A DNA stretch of 64,000 nt from Manihot esculenta (Eukaryota; Streptophyta; Magnoliopsida; Malpighiales; Euphorbiaceae). Location: the NCBI RefSeq assembly GCF_001659605.2, contig NC_035172.2, forward strand, positions 21,621,973 to 21,685,972. The letters are read 5' to 3'. The position numbers and the translations under genes were made by a program. Below, in pieces: positions 1 through 9,799 of the stretch. A model generated the notes under the pieces. That model did not search any database and was not told where the DNA came from. It worked only from the letters and a program-made list of their open reading frames with translations. The first letter of the stretch is position 1. Each line of letters begins with the position of its first letter.

Positions 1-21
1 AAGTAATCTTATACATTAGAC

Positions 22-378
22 TTACTTTCCGCTTGCATGCACATAACAGAAGGTTCTGGTAGCATGTGATGAGGATGTATATGAGTAATCTCCCATGCTC
101 GATGCAGATCTGCTAGCACTCGATCCAGGAATAGAACTTAAAAAAGTTAGGGCAGTGGGGACAACTGGAGAAAGTGCATGGGCTATAGGGGCTGAGTATG
201 ATACAGGGGTTGTTGGAGTAGGTGTAGGGGCTCTAAAGTCAGCTGAAGAAGGTGCAGTGGCTATAGTGCCTCGACCACGAATAATTTCTGGATCACCTCG
301 GCCTCGACCTCTACCTGTACCCGTTAAAACACCACGATCAACATTATGTGCATCTTCTTTACCTCTACCCCTAGCCAT
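22..378 (-). pseudogene. CACTA-1 second ORF, N-terminal exon (RG-rich, Ser/Thr/Pro-rich protein)
   Basis: The minus-strand reading frame starts with MARGRGKEDA at 376-378, just after an acceptor-like TATGCAG, and is rich in RGRG, then Pro/Thr/Ser/Ala. The corresponding exon in CACTA-2 (15107 onward) opens MRGREG and occupies the same place downstream of DUF4216, so this is the second, DNA-binding (TnpA-like/Transposase_24-type) gene of the element. Only the first exon region is in the window. Translation toward the left edge ends at about position 22, so the exon end or a stop lies there. The specific role in transposition is inferred from position and family, not from a catalytic motif. Confidence 0.6.
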
Positions 379-497
379 ATCTGCATAAAAAAAATACCAA
401 CAGGAGATTAGTATGTTATATATAAAAGTAAAAATAATCAACAATAATAACAAAAGATAATTAGAGCAAAAAAGTTTACTATACAGCTTAAAGTTGA

Positions 498-1210
498 CTA
501 ATCTAAGTAATATTCATCATTGTCTGAAGTTGAATAACGATATGTCTCTTCATTTTCTTCTTCTTCAACTACTTCCGAAATAAACACTTCACCACATGTT
601 GGATCATTTAATGTATCAGGTAATCCTTCTTCATTTAAGACTAAAGGCTACAAAGTTACAGTATCTTCTTGATATGCATCTATTGTTGACACTGTTGAAG
701 ATACAACAACATTTGGTAATTCAATCACTGGCCTGGCTTTAATTTTTATCGCAGATTGCCAATCAGACCTTGCTCGTCTTAAAGAAGGATAAGGAATGTA
801 ATAAACTTCTTGTGCTTGGCTGGCTAAAACAAATGACTTGTACTTATTAAATCTCCTTCTTTGATTTACATCCACAATATTATACATTAAATGAATTTTC
901 ACTCCAACATTTGGGGTAGGATCGAACCATTCATAGTGGAATAGAACTGTCCGCTTGATAGGTAAAGCCGGATACTCTACTTCAATAACCTCTATCGACT
1001 TACCATAGTAATCATTTGATTGATCATTATAGTTCGTTCCTTTAATGCATACATCACAATTCACTGTAATTCGATTAGCACTTCGTCCCTCAGTGTGAAA
1101 TTTGTATCCATTTACATAGTACCATGTGTATACATTCACTGTATTTAGAGGTCCTTTGGCTAAATCTTGGATGAGAGGATTGTTCACTGTATTGGTTGGT
1201 TCATGTACCT
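498..1210 (-). pseudogene. CACTA-1 transposase C-terminal exon, DUF4216 plus acidic tail
   Basis: The minus-strand translation gives the DUF4216 signature of plant CACTA transposases: IQDLAKGP, YYVNGYKFHT, an aromatic YGKSIEVIEVEYP segment, LFHYEWFDPTPN, the VDVNQRRR/FVLASQAQEVYYIPYPS block and KARPVIELPN. It is about 70 percent co-linear with the exon at 14257-14967. After a single stop near 648 the same frame continues as an acidic tail (EEGLPDTLNDPTCGEVF, then EEEENEETYRYSTSDNDEYYLD) to a stop at 498-500, matching the acidic tail of the CACTA-2 copy. The exon seems to begin near 1210 after a TTTTGTAATAG acceptor. The stop makes it a pseudogene. Confidence 0.85.
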
Positions 1211-1289
1211 ATTACAAAAAGTGAACATATAAAATTAATTTTGATTCATTCACCAAATCCGGTGTTGTATTACAAGTATTATAAAACTT

Positions 1290-1816
1290 ACGTATGCTTT
1301 GAACCATGTGGAAAAGTTATTCTCCAATGTGATGTCTACCTTGCCATCGGTAATATTAGGTGATATCCTCTGTAGTTCCTCAATATATATTATTCTATTA
1401 GGAGAAATTATACAAGTTTAGTTATTTCCATGAATATATATGCATTTTAGAAGACCATTAAATTTATAATTTGACAGTGAATTTCACTTACTTGATAAAT
1501 AGCGAAACTTCTTCACAATTTAGTAAGATATATAAATGAGCTGCATTTCTTTCCTCCTTTGTCAATATCATTTTCTTTGATTGACCTATGGGTCTATCCG
1601 GATATTTGAATATTGACAAATTTCCTTCAATCTCCTAATCTTTCACTGCACCACTATCATCATTATGTGGCACTTGTCGATGCCTTGTAGAAATATGTGA
1701 CTCAAATTAGTAAGTACAAAAAGAAGATGCTTCTTCTACCAAGTATGCATTAGCAATTAATCCTTCAACTTTGGCTTTATTTTTAATATTCTTCTTTAAA
1801 ATTCCATTGTACCTTT
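1290..1816 (-). pseudogene. CACTA-1 transposase exons joining DUF4218 and DUF4216
   Basis: Two minus-strand blocks are recognisable. At about 1490-1816 the translation reads KNKAKVEGLIANAYLVEEAS, then TRHRQVPHNDDSG, LSIFKYPDRPIGQ and AAHLYILLNCEEV, the conserved C-terminal part of TNP2/DUF4218 proteins. At about 1290-1400 a short exon reads EELQRISPNITDG then NNFSTWFKAY, leading into DUF4216. Two internal stops are present in the first block. AT-rich sequence between blocks is intron-like. The same exon order is present in CACTA-2 at 13741-14250. Confidence 0.75.
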
Positions 1817-1886
1817 ATTACATAATTAATTAGCATACAAATTAAGCATATCAAATAATTGATACTTTGAGAAAGCAGAGCAAGGA

Positions 1887-2265
1887 TTAATTATTACCGC
1901 TCATAAAAGGATACATCCAATGATATTGCACAGGACCCCCAATGCGAGCTTCATATGCAAGATGAATTGGAAGATATTCCATCGAGTCGAAGAAATTAGG
2001 AGGAAATATTCGCTCCAATTTGCACAGTATAACCATAATGTCCTCTTCGAGCCTTTGCATATCTTCCTCACGTAAGATCGTACTCGTTAGTTGCTTAAAG
2101 AAAATACTTAGCTCGGTAATCGCTTCCCACACTCTCATTGGTAACAATTCACGAAAAGCAAAATAGGCAACAACCTTTGCATGAAAATATGACAATCGTG
2201 AATTTTCATTTCAAATAATATGTACTTGTTCATGTCGACACATCGAGCCATGTTAGACACATAAC
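1887..2265 (-). pseudogene. CACTA-1 transposase DUF4218 region, left of the solo LTR
   Basis: The minus-strand translation contains the DUF4218 core: AFRELLPMRVWEAITELS, FFKQLTSTIL, LEEDIMVILCKLERIFPP, FFDSMEYLPIHLAYEARIGGP and ending VQYHWMYPF. Upstream, in a shifted frame, MARCVDMNKYILFEMKIHDC is readable up to the solo LTR junction at 2265. The coding sense resumes beyond the LTR at 3622 with WMKGLIFPDGY, so the LTR landed inside this exon. A frameshift lies near 2196. Confidence 0.85.
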
Positions 2266-3616
2266 TGTAATACCCGGCTCGAGTCCGGCCTCGGAATTCC
2301 TGTAGTCTGGTGGAATCTCGGGTGTCGGAACCCTCGAGAAGGGTAAGACATATGTTTTCTTAGGTATTTTGACTTGTTTTAAGGTTTTAAGTATAAAGGA
2401 AAATGAGTTTTTGAAAGAAAAGAGCCAAGGGAGAAAATGGCACGTTCGGCCGCCGAAGGTGACTTTCGGCCGCCGAACCTTGCATGGTTTCGGATTCACG
2501 TTTGGCCGCCGAAGGTGGTCTGGCCAGCCACCTATAAAAGGGCCGCCAAGTCGGTGGAAGGATGATAGTTTGCTTCCATCTTCAGCCAGAGGTGAGTCCA
2601 ACACCCTCCCTAGTTGACTTTCATGATATTGCTCAAATCTTGTAAGGGTTTGAAGAGTTTTCATGTGTTTTTGAAGGTTTTGAGCATTTTGAACTAAAGA
2701 ACTACGTTTTGAAGTGTGGAGAGTTGTGAGGAGATTTCTCCATATCTCCACGTTAGGATCACTTGATCTCTTGTGTGGAAGAGGTAAGTTAAGATGAGCA
2801 CTCAAACATTTTTAGCATGTTCATGCATCATTTATGCCATGTTGATAGTATTGCATTAGTGAGCACGAAGATGTTGCATTAATCAGTGCATGTACAGATC
2901 GGGCGTAGCTTGGATTCATTAGCCCCCTAAATGAAGACTTGAGGAGCCCTGAAAGGGCCGGGCACACGGTACCATAGGGTGCTGAATGAAGACCTGAGGA
3001 GCTCCTTCGCGGGCCGGGCAATGTGGGGGAATTTTGAATTAGTCCGTCTGAGATTATGTGATTTACTTGTGTTGTGATGCATTCCATGAGATCATGTTTT
3101 ATAACATGTTTTTATGTACTACTCACTGGGCTAGTATAGCTCACCCTCTCCCTCAACCCCAGTCTTGCAGGTACAGAGTCCAGAGAGGTCAGCAGGGTAC
3201 AGATAAAGAGAAGAGTTATGTAATAGCTAGTGTGGACATGTAATTGTAGAAGGCAGTGTATGTTGTATAGATGATGCTTGACCTTATGAGTTGTAATCCC
3301 TTTTGTATATACATGGTCTGTTATGAAACTGATGTTAGTGTATATGTATGTATGAAAAATCAGGCTTAACATTTTATGAGAGGACCCGCCTAGAGCAAAG
3401 ATGAAAGCTCTAGCAGAGGTGTTATAGTACAGAGTTAGTGTATGCACAAGTTAAGCCTTGGAACAGAGAAAAGTTTTAATGTTTACAGAAAATGTATGAT
3501 CATGTATGGGATCTCACAGGTACACAGAGTTCACAGTAGGCTTACTACGGGTTCCGGCGGCCTTAAGCCGATCTGGATCCTAGCGCCGGTAGCAGTTCGG
3601 TTTCCGGGCTGTTACA
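2266..3616 (+). mobile_element. Solo LTR of the Gypsy-A/B family
   Basis: The segment starts TGTAATACCCGGCT and ends CGGGCTGTTACA. It is flanked by a perfect 5-bp target-site duplication ATAAC (2261-2265 and 3617-3621). It has no internal gag-pol, so it is a solo LTR left by LTR-LTR recombination. It shares with the A and B LTRs the start, GCCGCC palindromes before a TATA box, splice-donor-like AG|GTGAGT sites, and the GCGGCCTTAAGCCGATCTG end block. At 1351 bp it is much shorter than the 2.2-2.3 kb A/B LTRs because the second GCC-palindrome cluster is missing and the hairpin block around 2900-3020 differs. It is a distinct subfamily or deletion derivative. Confidence 0.95.
2445..2539 (+). promoter_or_regulatory. 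LTR core promoter: GCCGCC palindromes and TATA box (solo LTR)
   Basis: Three copies of a TTCGGCCGCCGAA-like interrupted palindrome lie within about 70 bases, followed by a TATAAAA box at 2533-2539. The arrangement matches the A and B LTRs, so it is a conserved promoter layout of the family. Transcription start is inferred about 30 bases downstream. Confidence 0.6.
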
Positions 3617-3621
3617 ATAAC

Positions 3622-4830
3622 CATCAGGAAATATGAGTCCCTTCATCCATTCACAAATAACTTATTTTTCTGATTTGTCCAATGCATATATTGCTTTTGG
3701 ATACCTGCCAGTTTCTGCATTAATCTCCAACTCAGGCCGCCAATATATTTTCCTCATATCTTCTCTTGCTTTTGCATTATCTTTTGTTTTACCCTCTATA
3801 TTCATAATGGTATTAAACAAGTTATCAAAAAAGTTCTTTTCAATATACATTACATCAAGGTTGTGTCTAATAAGCAAGGAACTCCAATAAGGTAAATCCC
3901 ATAATATGTTGCATTTCCTCCATCCACATGTCTTACTAATAACAGCAATAACAACATCTGAACTCGGTTCTGTCACTCTCATTAATCCAAGACTCTCTAT
4001 CTCATGCAAAATTTCCTCTCCAATTCTTATTGGAGGTGCATGTTCAGTTACAACTTTATTTTTTTCTAAACCATGATTTATTCTTCTGCCATGGATGGTT
4101 GTGGTTCAAAAATTTGTGATGATTATCAAACCAACATTGTTTGCCACCTCTTAGCAAAGTAAATGCATCGGTGTTATCCATATAATATGGGCATGCAAGC
4201 CTTCCTGCAGTGCTCCAACCAAAAAGCATGGTAAAAGCAGAAAAGTCACTAATGGTCCATAGCAAAGCAACCCGCATGAGAAAATTTTGCTTCTTATCCA
4301 CATCATATGTCTCAACCCCCATGTTCCATAATTATTTTAGTTCTTCGCTGAAGAGTTGTAAGAATATATCAATTTTAAATTTAGGATTATTTGGGCCCGG
4401 AACTATAACAGTCAGAAACATATATTCTGACTTCATACACAACCATGACGGAAGATTATATGGTGTCAGAATGATGGGCTAAGATGAGTATTGTTGGCCA
4501 GATTGTCCAAATGGTTGGAATCTGTCAGTAGACAATCCAAGCATCACATTCCTTATATATGATCCAAATAATGGATAACATGCATTGAAGTGTTTCCATG
4601 TAGGAGAATCAAATGGATGATGCATAACCTCTTCCTCATATTCATGTTCAACATGCCATCTCATATGGGGTACTGTTGCGTCTGATGCATAAAGCCGTTG
4701 TAACCTTGGAGTGAGAGGAAAGTAATGCATCTTCTTATATGGTTTCTGAACAACTTGCTTTGTCAAGTTGTTGACCGTGTGTTTATATTTAGGAAGCTGG
4801 CAAAACTTGCATTCCTGTAACTTACCGTCA
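3622..4830 (-). pseudogene. CACTA-1 TNP2 transposase, central catalytic region (Transposase_21)
   Basis: The minus-strand translation in several frames gives hallmark TNP2 blocks: DATVPHMRWHVEHEYEEEVM and HPFDSPTWKHF (about 4560-4680), GLSTDRFQPFGQSGQQYS (4479-4530), VETYDVDKKQNF and DFSAFTMLFGWSTAGRLACP (about 4190-4320), YMDNTDAFTLLRGGKQCWFD, then LPYWSSLLIRHNLDVMYIEKNF and MNIEGKTKDNAKARED (3800-3900). This is the DDE-type transposase core. The frame changes at least twice, so it is not functional. It continues leftward across the solo LTR into DUF4218. Confidence 0.88.
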
Positions 4831-5514
4831 CCAGACTAATATATCATGCAACTATTTATGCAACAGTCAATCTTTTCCACTGGTAGACCCAAACCCTCAA
4901 TTAACTTTTTTGTTTTGTAAAAATTATCTGGAAGCACATTATCTTCAGGTAGAACTTCTTTTACAAACTCGAAAATCTAATCAAAATATTTTACAGAGAA
5001 ATGATGTTCCGATTTCATATTCATCAAACGTGCGACAGCAGACAGTTTTGTGTACTTATTGCATCTTGGCCATAACTCTTCATTTGTTGCTTGTAACATT
5101 TCATACAACTTTTGTACCTCGGCATTAGGTGCCTCCTCCATGAATTCAATTTGAGATGGTAAACCAAACCCTTCAAGTACCATTTTATGGTATCGGCCAT
5201 TAGCCTCAGTTTGAAAATCGTTTTCCATGATAGTTTCAGATAATTGCACATTAGTAGTTCCTTGATCATCCCAACATTCACCATGTGATGTCCACCTATA
5301 GCAATAAGGGACGAAACCATTTTCATCACATGATATCGTACATTGTCCACACTTAGAAATTTGCGATTCGAACACCTTCTCATACTATAAGGACATCTTA
5401 TATTCATACCATCCTTACATTCAGGATGGGTTAAAGCAAATTGTATGAACTCCTCTAAACCGTTTAAAAATTCGATATTCAACAACCCATCCTTGAGCCT
5501 ATTATACATCCACT
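4831..5514 (-). pseudogene. CACTA-1 transposase N-terminal region (Transpos_assoc domain)
   Basis: The minus-strand frame from about 5509 gives MYNRLKDGLLNIEFLNGLEE and HPECKDGMNIRCPYSMRRCS, the zinc-binding transposase-associated domain at the N terminus of plant CACTA transposases. Then SVDNVRYHVMKM shifts frame to ENGFVPYCYRWTSHGE. Further on come YEMLQATNEELWPRC and KYTKLSAVARLMNMKSEH, then KTKKLIEGLGLPVEKIDCC and GDGKLQECKFC. The zinc ligands are partly visible (C..C pairs). At least one frameshift separates the blocks. Confidence 0.8.
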
Positions 5515-5879
5515 ATTGATTGGCATTCATTTTCCTACACAAGATATCTATAGTAAAAATATAATGAGATGAGGAATTAAAGTAAAAGATGGTTCCAAAG
5601 TACCTTGAGAATTAACCATTTAACTACCATATATTGCACAATTCTCCTAAGACAAGTGTTATGTCCAGATTAAAATGGTACAACTCATTCAATTCAATCT
5701 CTGTCTACACAAAAATCCTTTTACAGAGTTTATATCAATTCAATATATAAATAGATAACATTATTTATAATTATTATATAAAATTCACTAATTCATATAA
5801 ATTCGATTTACATAAATCTTTTTTTTATTTGCAAATTCATATGCAATTCTTTCCATAGTTTCCAAATAGACAATATCTG
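5515..5879. other. AT-rich 5' non-coding region of the CACTA-1 transposase gene
   Basis: No coding signal is seen. The stretch lies upstream of the transposase start on the minus strand and before the first possible exon of the captured gene on the plus strand. It is AT-rich and probably intron or leader sequence. Confidence 0.4.
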
Positions 5880-7110
5880 CACTAGATGTTGCTGATGTTT
5901 GGACTGAGAAGGTAACTAATTTAATTGTTTCCAACTTTTTTTTTTTTGAAGAAATCTTTCTATTCACTATTTATTGTCGATTGATTTCTTGTTATTTAGG
6001 AGAGGGTATTGTCTAGTACCAGAAATGACTTTAGTGGAAGGAAAATGATTCCCAACAAAGTTACAGTCAGGAGGGTAGAAATTGAAGGCAATGAAACACC
6101 TCCAGAGAGCTTAAAAACATGGAGTACTAAAATCATGCAGTGGTTGAAATGGGTGAGGGTAGAGATATGTATTCTGTTAAATTTAATGTATTCTAAAAAT
6201 CATGCAGTGGTTGAAATGGGTGAGTACTGAAAACACCTCCAGGATTTTTCTTTTTGGCATCTCAACTTTAATGTTCCAAATATAAATAACTAAAACATGT
6301 GATTTTCCTGCTAATGAGGTATGTATTCTATTAACTCCTTTAGATAGCTTGCAGCTTCTAACAAACAAGTTTAAACTTTTCTTATGAGCAGATTAAAGAA
6401 GTATCTCAGGTTGAAGATGAACTACCACAAGCTGGTGATATCCAAGTAATGTGGAGTATTCTCTAATGCATGCTTATTAATTATTTGGTTACAGCAGGAA
6501 ATGCTAACGAGATTTCATTTATTGCAGGTCATTAATGATAAAATTTGGAAATGGTCAAATGGAAGGGAAGGGAAGATCCGCTCCCTTCATCTTTATTATT
6601 TTTCTCATCTTCAGTATTTTACATTGAATTTACTGTTTTCAAATAGATTAGTTTTTTCCTACTCTATTTCATTATGTTTTAAGCCATATTTTTCAGGCAC
6701 TGAACAATTTAATGAATTTTTGCCACCTAAAATTGACGTTGAGATTGACTACACTAGATTCTTTGGCCTGAAAGTGGGTGAAAGTTGTGCCTCTTATTGA
6801 TATAATTAAAGGAAATGCAGTGAAGAGATCATATCAGAAGGCCCTACTCTTTCTACACCCAGATAAACTATAGCAGAAAGGTGCCACATCACATCAAAAA
6901 TACATAGCAGAGAAAGTTTTCGATATTCTGCAAGTATTTCTTTTCCTACAGGAATTCAAACACTAATATACTATTTAGACAATGTAGTACTTACAAAATC
7001 CCCTACGTGTTTTAGAGAAATTTTATAATACAATAAGTGTAGTAGAATTAACAAAGGGTCGCTCTTGCACTAGAAGCATGGACCCATTTCAACTCACTTG
7101 GTTCATTGTG
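5880..7110 (+). pseudogene. Captured auxilin-like J-domain gene fragment inside CACTA-1
   Basis: Plus-strand exons of a plant auxilin-like (clathrin-uncoating J-domain) protein are visible. About 6528-6585 reads VINDKIWKWSNGREGKIRSL. About 6750-6933 reads ILWPESG, then PLIDIIKGNAVKRSYQKALL, the HPD motif in FLHPDKL, and GATSHQKYIAEKVFDILQ. About 7072-7110 reads EAWTHFNSLG and ends in a stop. Exon borders fall at splice-like sites (CTGCAA|GTATTT donor, TTGCACTAG acceptor). Possible earlier exons lie at 5880-5911, 6001-6160 and 6389-6449. A TAG stop follows HPDKL and a TGG-to-TGA change with a 1-base loss precedes PLIDII, so it is not functional. It is a host gene C-terminus carried by the transposon, in the opposite orientation to the transposase. 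The J domain normally recruits Hsc70, but no function is claimed here. Confidence 0.8.
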
Positions 7111-7640
7111 AGCTATGAATTCTCAAGTATGAATCAATAGGGGTTCACATGATACGCTAATATGGTAGCGATAAAAGCATGTAACATCTTTGATTTCAAA
7201 AGATTCAACATATAGCTCATCCAGTCACAAAAGTGCAATAGCATCTATAATATCGAAACCTAGCATAAAAGCATGTATAAAATCATGGATATATTACCTG
7301 ATTGCAAAGCAAAATCTAAAATTTGTGATACCTTCGATGACGATAGGACACGAACTAGCTGCTTTAGCAAACCAATAATGATTGATTTGTTGAGAATCAC
7401 GAGAGGACACGAACCAGCTGTAAGCGGTGATGGATTTGTGGAGTCAAGATGCGAAGACGATAGGACGAGAGGTTAGGGCGGAGAGGACACGAGACCACCG
7501 TGTAGCAATTCTCAGAAGGGGATGCAATTCTTAGAAGGGGATTTGTGGAGGTGAGGGCAGAGGACACTCATAAGGGGATGCAATTCTCAGATTAAAAAAA
7601 AGAGGAAGGAGCTTGGCTTAGAATAAGGTAGCAAAACGAC
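7111..7640. other. CACTA-1 leader region, no recognised gene
   Basis: No protein homology is recognised. Short direct repeats of ATGCAATTCTCAG/AGAAGGGGAT occur at about 7505-7590, and a GAGAGGACACGA motif recurs at about 7340-7495. The position between the subterminal repeats and the genes suits the promoter/leader of a minus-strand transposase transcript. Confidence 0.35.
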
Positions 7641-7955
7641 GTCGATTTGCTAATAAACAATTTAGCGACCAAACTAATTAGTCGCTATTTGGTTTCTAAT
7701 ATTCCCGCTAAAAAATGATTGTTATTTCGTCGTAAAAATAGTCACAAATATTTCGTGCCACTTATTCCCTCTAAACTTAGTGACAATTTAATATTTGGTC
7801 GCTAAATAATGGCCAAATAACGAACAATTTTTGGTCGCTTGATATTTTGATAAATAAAAAAATTATTTTATTCAGGTGGTAGCAGAATGGTCGCTGATTG
7901 GATACTATATAGCGACCAGAAAATTTGGTCGCAATTTCACAGTTTTTTTGTAGTG
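7641..7955. repeat. CACTA-1 subterminal repeats and right terminal repeat
   Basis: Repeated GCGACC/GGTCGC motifs in both orientations (TTAGCGACCAA, TAGTCGCTATTTGG, TTGGTCGCTAAATA, TATAGCGACCAGAAAATTTGG) fill the last 300 bases. They precede the terminus TTTTTTTGTAGTG at about 7943-7955. Such subterminal arrays are the TnpA-type binding sites in CACTA elements. Similar TAGTCGCTAAATAGCGA motifs appear at 53380-53760, linking this element to CACTA-4. Confidence 0.85.
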
Positions 7956-7989
7956 TAAGGAAACAACCATAAAACTGGAGTCTGCTGCA

Positions 7990-8330
7990 CAATAAACTGT
8001 AGAGAACACAGCTTATGTTGTAACTGACACACCAACTACTACACCAGAAATTCCAAATAGATCAGTTGTAGCTACTAGACCAGAAACTATAGTCGTTGAA
8101 TTGGAAGTTGAAGATATTAAAAGAAGAGCTCCAATAGCATAAGAGAGGACCCTACGTGAATTAGCAGCCCCCTATGGGTGATCAAGCACCATTGTGCATG
8201 ACATTTCGACCTCTGACAATTCCTTTTGAATTGAAAACTGGGCTAATCCACTTGCTTCTCAAGTTTAGAGGACTAGAAAATAAAGACCCACACAAACATC
8301 TCAAAGAACTCTATTTGTTTGCTCACCCTT
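7990..8330 (+). pseudogene. Gypsy-type gag fragment
   Basis: The translation reads VVTDTPTTTPEIPNRSVV, then ERTLRELAAP. After a frameshift it reads PLTIPFELKTGLIHLL, KFRGLENKDPHKHLKEL. The FELKxGLIHLLPKFxGLxxEDPHKHLKEF block is characteristic of gag proteins of plant Ty3/gypsy (Athila/Tat-like) elements. One stop precedes RTLREL and the homology ends abruptly after HLKEL, so only the beginning of the capsid domain remains. Confidence 0.7.
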
Positions 8331-9026
8331 GAAACCTTTATTAAATCACTTACAGTGGGTTTGCATTCATTAGTGGAGGCCTATTTCGATTTGACTTTTT
8401 GCTCACTACGGTTTAAATGGTTATCTTAAATTATTAGTGAGATGAGCAAATCTGATAATTGTGTGATAGGAATGGCATATGCAGTAGATGTTGCACATAC
8501 TTGCCCAAACCATGACAGGCAAACGAAAAACAAAAAAAGGAGAAAAAAAAAAAAGAAAAGTGTGCAGCACAAATTAAAACTTGCTCCGCTAGTTTAAGAC
8601 TAAGAGCAGAGCTAGTAGCCACTTGAACAATATGACCAACTGAGTAACCGAGGATGGATATCATAAATATGCACCTTCACGTAAAAAGGTTGATGACATT
8701 TCAAGGAAGAATAAATGCTTAAATTGAAAGTATACTGGAACGATAAGGGTAGATTGTGGCAAGTGCTGCATAGTCAAACCCAAAAATTTCTATGCTTGAA
8801 TGAACTTTAACAAACCCTCTTTTAAGGAAAAGCACCCTTAAGCCACAGTTGGTAAAAAGAAACTAAGAGGGGGAGTCACTTCAGTGTATGCTAGCTACAT
8901 TGTAATGCTTCAATCTAGGAGCCTTGAGTGGAAGATTAAGTGGAAAACAGAATCAAAAGAGAAGGAATTGGTGAACCCAATTATTCTACGCTTAAGGACA
9001 AGTAAAAGGCTAGGTATGGGGATATT
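8331..9026. other. Decayed retrotransposon interior, no intact gene
   Basis: No confident coding homology follows the gag fragment. The stretch ends in a purine-rich TAGGTATGGGGATATT just before a TGATAGAACAC sequence, which resembles a polypurine tract followed by an LTR start of Athila/Tat-type elements. It is probably an internally deleted element. Confidence 0.35.
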
Positions 9027-9560
9027 TGATAGAACACAATTTTAGCACATATATTGCTCTATTATGAACATTAATTTGAGTATCTTCTGATTAATTTTGT
9101 GCTTTTTGGTGTTCTTTCACAGAAAAGCATAGGAGTGGTAGATTTGATGAAAACAATAGAGAAAGTTTTTGAACATGACTTAACCAACGATTTGGACAAA
9201 TCTGCTAGCTAATCTTGCTTTGTGAAAACAAAATTTACCCAGATTCTCTAGCTGAACTGTCCAAATATCTTGGCAAACCAACAATCTGCGCCAAATCTCG
9301 ATAGAAAGCAAAAATTGACTCCAGATTTGAAAGAAAAATCATATCTCCTCATTTAAAGCTACTGGATCTTGCACGATCTTCTCTCCTTAAACGCAGCATG
9401 ATATCTTCCATGAATCAAGAAATCTCTTCTCAAATGAAACAAATTAAAAAAGGGATCCTAATCAAAGCAATTCAAAAATTAGATTTTTTTTTTTGGAAGG
9501 TTTAGCAAGGATTCTACTAGGGTTCAACCCCTATAAAATCCTGCTTGAGTGAACAGCCGC
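9027..9560 (+). repeat. Putative old LTR (Athila/Tat-like)
   Basis: The segment starts TGATAGAACACAATTTTAGC after a polypurine-like tract and has a CCTATAAAATCC box near 9529. The downstream boundary is uncertain. I placed it near TGAGTGAACA, but no second LTR or TSD was found, so the assignment rests on composition and on the neighbouring gag remnant. Confidence 0.3.
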
Positions 9561-9799
9561 ATGATTTGTATTGATTTGATTTTCTATTGATTATCGCTTT
9601 CTTTAATTATCTTATTTTTTTATTTTGGTTTCATTTTTTATCAAAATTTTCTTTTTATTTTCGTTATTTATTTTCCTAATTATTGATTATAGATTTTTAA
9701 TGTAAATTTCTTATAGATTTTATCCAGTTTATTTTATATATAATTTATATTTATTAAATTTAAATAAATTATTTTTAATAATTTCAATACCCATTAATT
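9561..9799. other. AT-rich spacer
   Basis: Very AT-rich sequence, mostly T runs and TTATT/ATTTA words. No gene or defined repeat is seen. Confidence 0.4.

Larger units (their letters stand above)
1..7955 (-). mobile_element. CACTA-1, right-hand part of an En/Spm-type DNA transposon (other end outside the window)
   Basis: The element holds a minus-strand transposase gene (about 498-5514), part of a second minus-strand ORF (22-378), subterminal repeats with TAGCGACC/TTGGTCGC motifs, and a terminal repeat reading TTTTTTTGTAGTG that ends at 7955, the reverse complement of the CACTACAAAAA terminus. The bases after it (TAA, 7956-7958) would be the 3-bp TSD, but the other end is not visible. A gypsy solo LTR has inserted into the transposase gene, and an auxilin-like J-domain gene fragment lies on the plus strand between that gene and the terminus. 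Frameshifts and stops in the transposase make the copy non-autonomous today. Confidence 0.88.

Noticed and set aside
8434..8664. Minus-strand 76-codon frame with a hydrophobic Phe run
   Set aside because: It is created by a poly-A/G tract near 8540 and has no homology.
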